This document shows positions 57,956 to 64,000 of a DNA stretch of 64,000 nt, one piece after another (positions within the stretch are counted from its first letter, which is position 1; each line of letters starts with the position of its first letter). The stretch lies in contig CM041465.1 of NCBI GenBank assembly GCA_023213395.1, positions 122,395,741 through 122,459,740 of the forward strand. The letters run 5' to 3'. Under the pieces are notes generated by a model. That model worked only from the letters and a program-made list of their open reading frames with translations, made no database searches and had not been told where the DNA came from. Origin of the DNA: Cycas panzhihuaensis (taxonomy: Eukaryota > Cycadophyta). Both the position numbers and the translations under genes were made by a program.

Positions 57956-58641
57956 ACTTTTTCAAAATTCTTACTAAAAATAATTGTTGTCCACTAAAAC
58001 AACAATAACTTTCTCATACGATATCAAACTTGAGTGCTAATTTTTGTACTGGAAAGTAGACTCAAAGCCTCATCGTTGGCAATTAGAATCAGGTCAATTG
58101 GAGCTTTGTAGAAGATTTTGCATACCTGTGAAGTTCAACAAGCAAATTTTATTTCTATAGAAATTTTAGCTTGCTAATATCTCATTAACACACGATACCA
58201 TATAAAGTTTCCATTATTTTTTGATCACCAGGATCCCAATATGGGCAAGGTGAGAGCATACAGTGATAGATATTTTAAATGGATCCAAATTCTTTAAAAA
58301 AAGTGGGTAAAACCTCCCCTTATGATCATTCTTCTAAAAGCTAAAAAAATTTCAGTAGCATTTCCCCTTGTTAAATGGACAAAAAGAGGGGAAAGTAAAG
58401 AAGAATGAGATAGCATAAATGGCCACCAAAGGATTGGAATCCTTGGGCCTTATAACTCCTTATATTATGCTTCCAAACCTACAAAAGAGAAAGGGAAAGT
58501 AAACAATACTAAATATGCTATGACAAAAACTTGAAAATATTTCTAAATCCACTTTCATAATCTCCTTTACCACATGGATTATAGGGGAGAAGGAAATTAT
58601 GGCTCTATTGTAAGTGCAAGTGAGGAATATAAAAGAAGCAA
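57956..58641 (-). other. C3 leader, part next to the PBS
   Basis: Non-coding. It contains the diverged repeat unit mentioned under A2 and otherwise nothing recognised. A 64-codon minus frame at 58460-58654 overlaps the PBS and is not a gene. Confidence 0.45.
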
Positions 58642-58653
58642 GCTCTAATACCA
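58642..58653 (-). promoter_or_regulatory. primer-binding site of C3
   Basis: On the minus strand TGGTATTAGAGC lies 2 bp after the 5' LTR and differs from the Met-tRNA site by one C-to-T change. Confidence 0.88.
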
Positions 58654-58655
58654 CA

Positions 58656-58952
58656 TGAAGAAAGTGGATCTATCCTTCATCTCCATGCATTAAACATAAA
58701 GGCAAACATGGGAGCAAAAGAGACTTGAGAGAAAGAGAGAAGCTCTCACAAAATGGAAAGGTAAGAATGAGCCTCCTCTATTGAGCTTTTACTTTTATAT
58801 TGAGACAGGAAGCATTAGAGTTAGGTAAAATAAAATTATATATAATACACATGAAAGTGCATTTTACTTAAGTGATCTAATTTAAAGTTCTCTTAAGACT
58901 CTTTTAGAAATAATCAACTAATGTAATGACCTTGTGACATTAACTTGTTTCA
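58656..58952 (-). repeat. 5' LTR of C3
   Basis: Partner of 43439-43736. The TSD TCTAA (58953-58957) follows on the plus strand. Confidence 0.92.
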
Positions 58953-58957
58953 TCTAA

Positions 58958-60389
58958 CTTATCAAAATAATTTGATAAAAATCTGATGGCACTCTCCCTT
59001 CTCTTCCCCTAGAATTAGACTCTAAATGATAAAGGATAGTGGAGATAAGAGAATTTGAGGATGTAACAATGGTAAATGTAGCCCTCACATGGGGATATCT
59101 ATTGGTAATCTTATAAAGCTAGTAATAAGAACTTACAAACTAATAGAAAAAGTTATATGTTCCTTTAAAATTGGTCTTAGAGCTCTTGAACTAGTGAAAA
59201 GTTAGTTTAATCAAGTAGAAGCTATTAAAAACTACTAAAAATTAATATTATACTCCAAAAATATCAAAACCAAAAAAAAAAAAATTCCCTCCTCCCAATA
59301 AGGAATAATCAATAATGTTACAATCCATTTTAATAGGCATTTGACGCATGCAAGTCATGGTGGAAGTAAACTGGTCCTAATTTTAAGATGCATTTAAGTG
59401 TAATCAATATTAAAATAAGAAATTAGTATTTCTATATCTCAATGATTAAACTAGTTAACTATAGTTAAGAATAATAGAAATGATAAGCTATATGTCCTCC
59501 ATAGAAGGTGAATGAGTAATAAGAACAAATGTAAAGTGAAATGATACATGTATGATGCTGCGCATTCTAACCTTCTCCTCTTAACTAGTATTTCTACATC
59601 TTAGTGTTTAAACTAGTTAACTATAGTTAAGAATAATAAAAATGACAAGCTATATGTCCTCTATAGAAGGTGAATGAGTAATAAGAACAAATGTAAAGTG
59701 AAATGATACATGTATGATGCAACACATTCTAACCTTCTCCTCTTAACTAAATATTGGATCTTATCCTTAGCCTGTCTTATTATAATTAGTAAAGATGAGT
59801 TGATTATGCTAGTTATAAATGCATATCTACCCCTAATACCCCCATTTGAAGTAAGTTTATAGTGATAATTGGCTCCAATTAGTAGCTTCCTTCCAACTTA
59901 ATATTGGATCTTATCAAATCCTATCCTTCACTTAGTCACACGATCAATCATGGAGGAAGTTGATAGTAGGGATAGTTACAAGTATTTCATAGGAATGGAG
60001 GTTATTTGGAGCACTCTTCATATATTTATTATTAGATCTTCTTACACATAGGCAACACTCTCTACTTCAATAGCCACTCACAAACAAAATATAATGGGCA
60101 CATTAAATACAATGGGGGTATACGAAACAAATGGACTAGGTATGTTAATATACATAAACTATACTAATACAGCAAATAAAGGGATAGATTTTCCTCTTCC
60201 TCATAAACAATATTACAAATGGACAATTAGCTTTATATAGACACCTCCTCTCAATAATGGATAACTTTCAAACCCTAACTAGCAAATTAGTAGTCTTTAA
60301 ACCCTCATTAGAAAATAGGTAAACCTAAAGAAATAGCTTACTAGCAACTACTTTCTTTTACCTTATGCATAGTTAAACTTGCAACCATA
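58958..60389. other. non-coding AT-rich region with a tandem duplication
   Basis: No frame of 60 codons on either strand. A 162-bp unit is present twice in tandem (59424-59585 and 59586-59748), about 95% identical by eye, each with AACTAGTTAACTATAGTTAAG and ACATGTATGATG words. Nothing else is recognised. Part may be the inside of the element whose LTR is at 60402-60729. Confidence 0.5.
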
Positions 60390-60729
60390 GTTTTAATACC
60401 ATATTGGAATTGAAAATTCACTATGATACCATGATAAAAATATAACTAATAGAATAGTAAATGATTGAATTAAACAAATAAATAATAAAATAAGTCAAAA
60501 TAGAGTAATACGAAGATCATAAATAATATTATAAGATAGCTTTAATTTAAAACTTTTTAGAACATTCTATATAATATGTTATATAATATATTATCTTACA
60601 TACTATTAATATCCTTATATATTAGAATTTGACTTTGGTGTGGGGTCTACCATTTTTTAGTCTTACATAGATAAATGTGCATTATCTAATCATGTCCTTA
60701 TTTCTCTCTAATATACTAATATTCTAACA
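60390..60729 (-). repeat. copia-type LTR with PBS, isolated
   Basis: On the minus strand it starts TGTTAGAATATTAG and ends AATTCCAATA. TGGTATTAAAAC (60390-60401), a decayed Met-tRNA site, follows directly. TGTTAGAATA..TTCCAACA is a common form for plant copia LTRs. No partner LTR is visible, so it is probably a remnant. Confidence 0.6.
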
Positions 60730-61004
60730 CTTATTCTTAACCTAAGTTAGATACATCAAATGGTTGTATAAGGATGTTTATTATCTCTTATTAATATTAT
60801 TTCCTTTAAAGTCAAATATGAAGACTGAAGTGAAGATAAACTAAGTGATGATGATAATAAAGGGCATTTCATATTGATGTCAATTTAGATACTTAATAAC
60901 ATTATCCTTGAGGTGGGATGCATTAGATGTATACAAGACAATAAGAGTAATTCTAGCCTTTACTAGAGATTTCAAACTATAGATCAAATTTCCACTTTTA
61001 TATA

Positions 61005-61320
61005 AGGGGGAATGTTAGTGTGGTAATTTATGTTAATCACTTATGGTTAATGCTCAATGGTGATTAATTAATGTTAGGCCAAAGGGCATAAATATCAAGA
61101 GTTACAACCATTAGTTAATGCACCATTTGAGATGTTATATAAACCCTTAGGTGGCATTTATAATATTAGGATCAACCATATCAAGAAGGATGTATAAATC
61201 AAGATTGGAAGAAATGTAATCAACCATTATTCTTATGTAGATTTTTTTCCTAAAGGGTTTTCCCATATAAACTAATATACTACGTACTATACTCTTTTGT
61301 ATGTACTTGTATATATATGA
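61005..61320 (+). repeat. possible copia 3' LTR with PPT (right end uncertain)
   Basis: AAGGGGGAA (61005-61012 region) is followed by TGTTAGTGTGG, a TATATAAA at 61136-61143, and the TTCCTAAAGGGTTTTCCCATATAAA phrase seen near the end of many copia LTRs. No upstream pol remains and no partner copy is present. The rest, up to 61745, is non-coding. Confidence 0.45.
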
Positions 61321-61745
61321 TCAAGATCTTAGTTGTTTAGAAATGTATGATTTTTATTTCATATTTATTTAGATCATGTAATAGCAAAATAAAAAGTTTT
61401 AAACTAAGTATAAGGGAGTACACTCTAAACTCAGATTTCTATGCATTAGTCATGGGTGGAGTTGGCATAATCCTTAGAGTGTAATGGTTATAAATGCAAG
61501 GAACTTATAGTAATTTAGAAGAAAAGTTTATAAAATTAATTAAAGATGGGACAAAATACACTTAAATGATATAAAGAATCTAGGGCCATAAGTCATGAAT
61601 TCATAAAAAATAAATATATAAGTTATATAATACATTTGTATTATATGTAAGTAATTACATAAAAAACTAAGAAGATAAAAAAAACTATTAGATACATTGA
61701 ACACTTTGTAGGTGTTACATGGGTATAGGCATTACACCCATACCC

Positions 61746-62056
61746 TGAAGGAATGATGGATCTAGGAGATAAATCACTCACATGCACACAATGGCAATGG
61801 AGAATGAAAAAGAAGATGAAAGAAGATATGAGAGCAAGCTTAGAGGTGAGAATGAATAATGACTCCCTCCTTGAGATTTCACCTTTTATTATTGAGGTGA
61901 GCATTAGGGTTAGGATTTTCCTGCCTAATGATATGAACCTGAAATTACATCTAAATGCACATAAAGTACATTTCATTAAGAGACTAATGATAATAATATA
62001 TCCTAAGGTCACATAATTAATCTACATAAATGAGCTTAATATGTTAACCTCTTTCA
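61746..62056 (-). repeat. 3' LTR of C5
   Basis: On the plus strand it begins TGAAGGAATGATGG and ends CTCTTTCA, followed by ATCCCCCCCTT (PPT AAGGGGGGGAT on the minus strand, 62057-62067). It is related to the C3 LTR in start, end and inner words, but well diverged. The 123- and 87-codon frames across it are not genes. Confidence 0.8.
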
Positions 62057-62369
62057 ATCCCCCCCTTAATGGTGGAAGGTCATTTTCAGAAAATCTATTC
62101 TATGAGGTTTTCATTTGAGCCTCATTATTACATTGAAATTCTAAATGACACTTTTGTAGGAAAACCCTCATAGGAAATAAAAACCCACAAACTTTCTAAG
62201 ATCTATAGCCCCTTTTATAAATAAAAATGGCTAAGGTAGCTCTTTGATGTAGCCTGATAACCAAGCTACTTAAATATGTAGCTTAATCTGTTAAGTCTCC
62301 ATATATTGTTTGGTCATCCCCTATGCCCTTTTAGGTTTTCACAGGTTTTGATTTTCTAAAACAAGTACA

Positions 62370-62482
62370 ACCCTTATCCTTCCGTGCCCACATGGGGTTT
62401 TCACAAAGAGGATAGAGCAGAGACTTACTCTTATTCTTCTATGCCCACAAGGGGTTTTTACAAAGAGAATAGAGTATGATGA
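62370..62482 (-). repeat. 57-bp tandem repeat in the C5 3' UTR
   Basis: Two units start at 62370 and 62427, with a CCCACA(A/T)GGGGTTTT core as in C3 (44034-44146). The flanks (62068-62545) are otherwise non-coding 3' UTR. Confidence 0.8.
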
Positions 62483-62545
62483 TCCTGTTATCATCTTCTT
62501 TGATCAATCAAAGATAGAGGCCCTAAGGCCGAGCTACCTTCAGAA

Positions 62546-63244
62546 CTATTCAAACTTCAACCTTTGCAGCGGTTTGGTGAAGATATCGGCCACTTGATCT
62601 ATTGTAGGGCAGTAATCTAATTGAATTATGCCGTCATGAACAAGTTCCCTAATCCTGTGGACTTTCATACTTATGTGTTTAGTACGATCGTGAAATACAA
62701 GATTTTTTTCCATGTAGATTGCTAATTGATTATCCACATGAAGACTTATAGGACTTGTTTGGGCGATATTCAATGTTTCTAATAATTTTCTCAGCCATAT
62801 CACCTCTTTACTGGTCTCAGAAGCATCAATATATTTAGCTTTGGCAGTTGAATCTACAACTATCTTCTGCCATTTGGATCTCAATGATATTGGTGCTGTT
62901 ACAAGAAATGTTACATATCTAGACGTAGATCTTCCTGTATATTTATCTCCTGTAAAGTTGGAGTCTGTGTATGCAGAAAGCTTGAAGTCTGAATTAGGTT
63001 TATACAACAGACCATATTTGTTGGTCATCTTAAAGTATATCAACACTCGCACTACTGCCTGCCAATGATTCTGCTTAGGATTTATCATGTAACAAGCAAG
63101 AATACCGATAGAGTATATAATATCTGGCTTTGTATTGGTATTGTAGATGAGACTACCTACAAGTTTCCTGTAGAGTGTTGTGTCTGCCTCCCTAGTATCA
63201 CCTTCAGTTGAGAGTTTGGTGTTAGGATCCATAGGTAACATCAC
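62546..63244 (-). pseudogene. copia C5 RNase H
   Basis: A 232-codon open frame: TLYRKLVGSLIYNTNTKPDIIYSIGI at the start, SAYTDSNFTGDKYTGRSTSRY (catalytic Asp), DSTAKAKYIDASE where the catalytic Glu of TEAEY is Lys, LHVDNQLAIYMEKNLVFHDRTKHI (Asp), and VADIFTKPLQRLKFE at the end. The loss of Glu makes it inactive. The frame is open, but RT just upstream is broken, so I treat it as a pseudogene. Confidence 0.9.
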
Positions 63245-63289
63245 TGGTCGAGTATCTTCTAATTAAAACTTAGTTAGAAGATCATTGAT

Positions 63290-64000
63290 GTATTTTTCTT
63301 AAGAGATGAAAAATTTTCCATTCTTTTATGTTACTTCAATTCCCAAGTAATATTTCATCAAACCAAGGTCAGACAATTTGAATGTTCTGCCAAGGTCCTT
63401 TTTCAGCTGGCTTATTGCCTGTTCACTATTACCCGTTACTAGCATGTCATCCACAAAGATTATAAGATAAGTGACTTTATCCTTATGGCGCTTGATGAAC
63501 AACATTACATCAATATCTTGATAGTCACAAACCTCTTATCCAAGTTGCCTCATCCTTTCAAACAACTTGGCAAACTAAGCGTGAGGGGCTTGTTTAAGGC
63601 CATACAAGGACTTTCCGAGCCTGTAAACCTTATGCTCTTGACCTTCGATCTCATATCCTTTTGGCTAAGCCATGTAAATTTCTTCTTCAAGATCTCCATT
63701 AAGAAACGTAGTCTTAATATCGAGTTGGTGTATTTTCCAACCCTGTTAAACAGCCAAGGCCACAAGAGTTCTAATTGTAGGTCACTTGGTTGTAGGTGCA
63801 AAGATTTCAGTGTAGTCGATGCCTTTCCTTCGTGTAAATCCTTTAGCTACCAACCTCGCCTTGTGTTTTTCAAGGGTGTTATTTAATCTATATTTATTTT
63901 TGAACACCCATTTATTTTGAACTATCTTTCTGCCAAGTGGTAGATCAATGAGCTCAAATGTACCGTTCTTGATAAGAGATTGGTACTCTTCGTTCATGGC
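63290..64000 (-). pseudogene. copia C5 reverse transcriptase, partial
   Basis: From 63997 downward: MNEEYQSLIKNGTFELIDLP, WVFKNKYRLNNTLEKHKARLVAKGF, GIDYTEIFAPTTK. After a frame change the catalytic box reads IIFVDDMLVTG near 63440-63470. It continues to the left end of the RNase H frame. The N-terminal part and the rest of pol are outside the window. Confidence 0.88.

Larger units (their letters stand above)
43439..58952 (-). mobile_element. copia C3, host of copia C4
   Basis: LTRs at 43439-43736 (298 bp) and 58656-58952 (297 bp) both start TGAA and end GTTTCA on the plus strand. The perfect 5-bp duplication TCTAA lies at 43434-43438 and 58953-58957. The minus-strand order is 5' LTR, PBS, leader, gag, (insertion), protease, integrase, RT, RNase H, repeat-bearing 3' UTR, PPT, LTR. 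About 23 differences were counted between the LTRs (about 8%). C4 and a 450-bp duplication occupy its leader. C5 at 61746 is a close relative in the same direction. Confidence 0.92.
61746..64000 (-). mobile_element. copia C5 (3' part, relative of C3, runs off the end)
   Basis: The 3' LTR (61746-62056), PPT, 3' UTR with the 57-bp repeat, RNase H and part of RT are present; the rest lies beyond 64000. The layout and sequence are close to C3, and the direction is the same. The possible TSD TACCC (61741-61745) cannot be tested. Confidence 0.88.

Noticed and set aside
61641-62016. ORFs of 123 (minus) and 87 (plus) codons
   Set aside because: They overlap each other across the C5 LTR and have no domain. 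A hydrophobic look in the minus frame comes from AT-rich composition.

Overview
The window is plant repeat DNA. I see no host gene, tRNA, rRNA, CRISPR array or bacterial-type feature. Almost everything recognisable is a retrotransposon. There are Ty1/copia pol remnants at 1-654 (+), 31075-41305 (+), 44205-49882 (-), 51631-55615 (-) and 62546-64000 (-). There are two Ty3/gypsy elements and one L1-type LINE, mostly degraded and nested inside one another, in AT-rich sequence. The primer-binding sites, the DUF4283/zf-RVT/RNase H LINE, the Tat-like gypsy element and the plant mobile domain (PMD) gene point to a seed plant with a large, heavily methylated genome. A gymnosperm or a large-genome angiosperm both fit; the sequence alone does not decide.

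Left half (1-30.1 kb). The 3' end of a copia element (C1, 1 to about 1300) is followed by a four-level nest. E1 (1375-30133, TSD AATGA) is a non-coding LARD-like element with LTRs of about 0.49 kb. Its 3' LTR is split by E2 (6409-30055, minus strand, TSD GAATC), a giant Ty3/gypsy element of the Tat type with 2.55 kb LTRs. E2 is itself split by E3 (12220-19289, plus strand, TSD GGCGG), a chromovirus-like gypsy element with LTRs of about 1.16 kb. By eye, LTR similarity rises inward (E1 about 85%, E2 about 93%, E3 about 95%), which agrees with the order of insertion.

E2 is the most interesting object. On the minus strand it reads LTR, PBS, gag, protease, RT, RNase H, integrase, then a long tail, and finally a second, archaeal-type RNase H with all catalytic residues just before the 3' LTR. 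In that tail, on the opposite strand, lies the relic of a spliced gene: a TATA box at 10267, an exon from 10947 encoding a PMD-like domain followed by an Asp/Ser tract, a GT-AG intron at 19304-19414, and a coiled-coil-like end at about 20010. E3 sits inside this gene.

Middle (30.1-43.4 kb). A copia element without a recognisable 5' LTR (C2, plus strand, 31075-41318) is split at 32441/38581 by a 6.1 kb LINE on the minus strand with a 14-bp target-site duplication. The copia reading frame continues exactly across the LINE.

Right part (43.4-64 kb). Copia C3 (43439-58952, minus, TSD TCTAA) contains a minisatellite-bearing insertion and a second copia, C4 (51203-57506, minus). C4 has no target-site duplication, lies between two copies of a 450-bp sequence, and has LTRs that look more diverged than those of its host, so it may be a recombination product. 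After about 2.8 kb of non-coding sequence with isolated LTR-like pieces, a relative of C3 (C5, from 61746, minus) runs off the window end.

None of these elements looks autonomous today. In-frame stops are frequent, and many fall at conserved Gln or Arg positions (CAG to TAG, CGA to TGA), as expected from deamination of methylated cytosine. All identities quoted are hand counts and should be recomputed.
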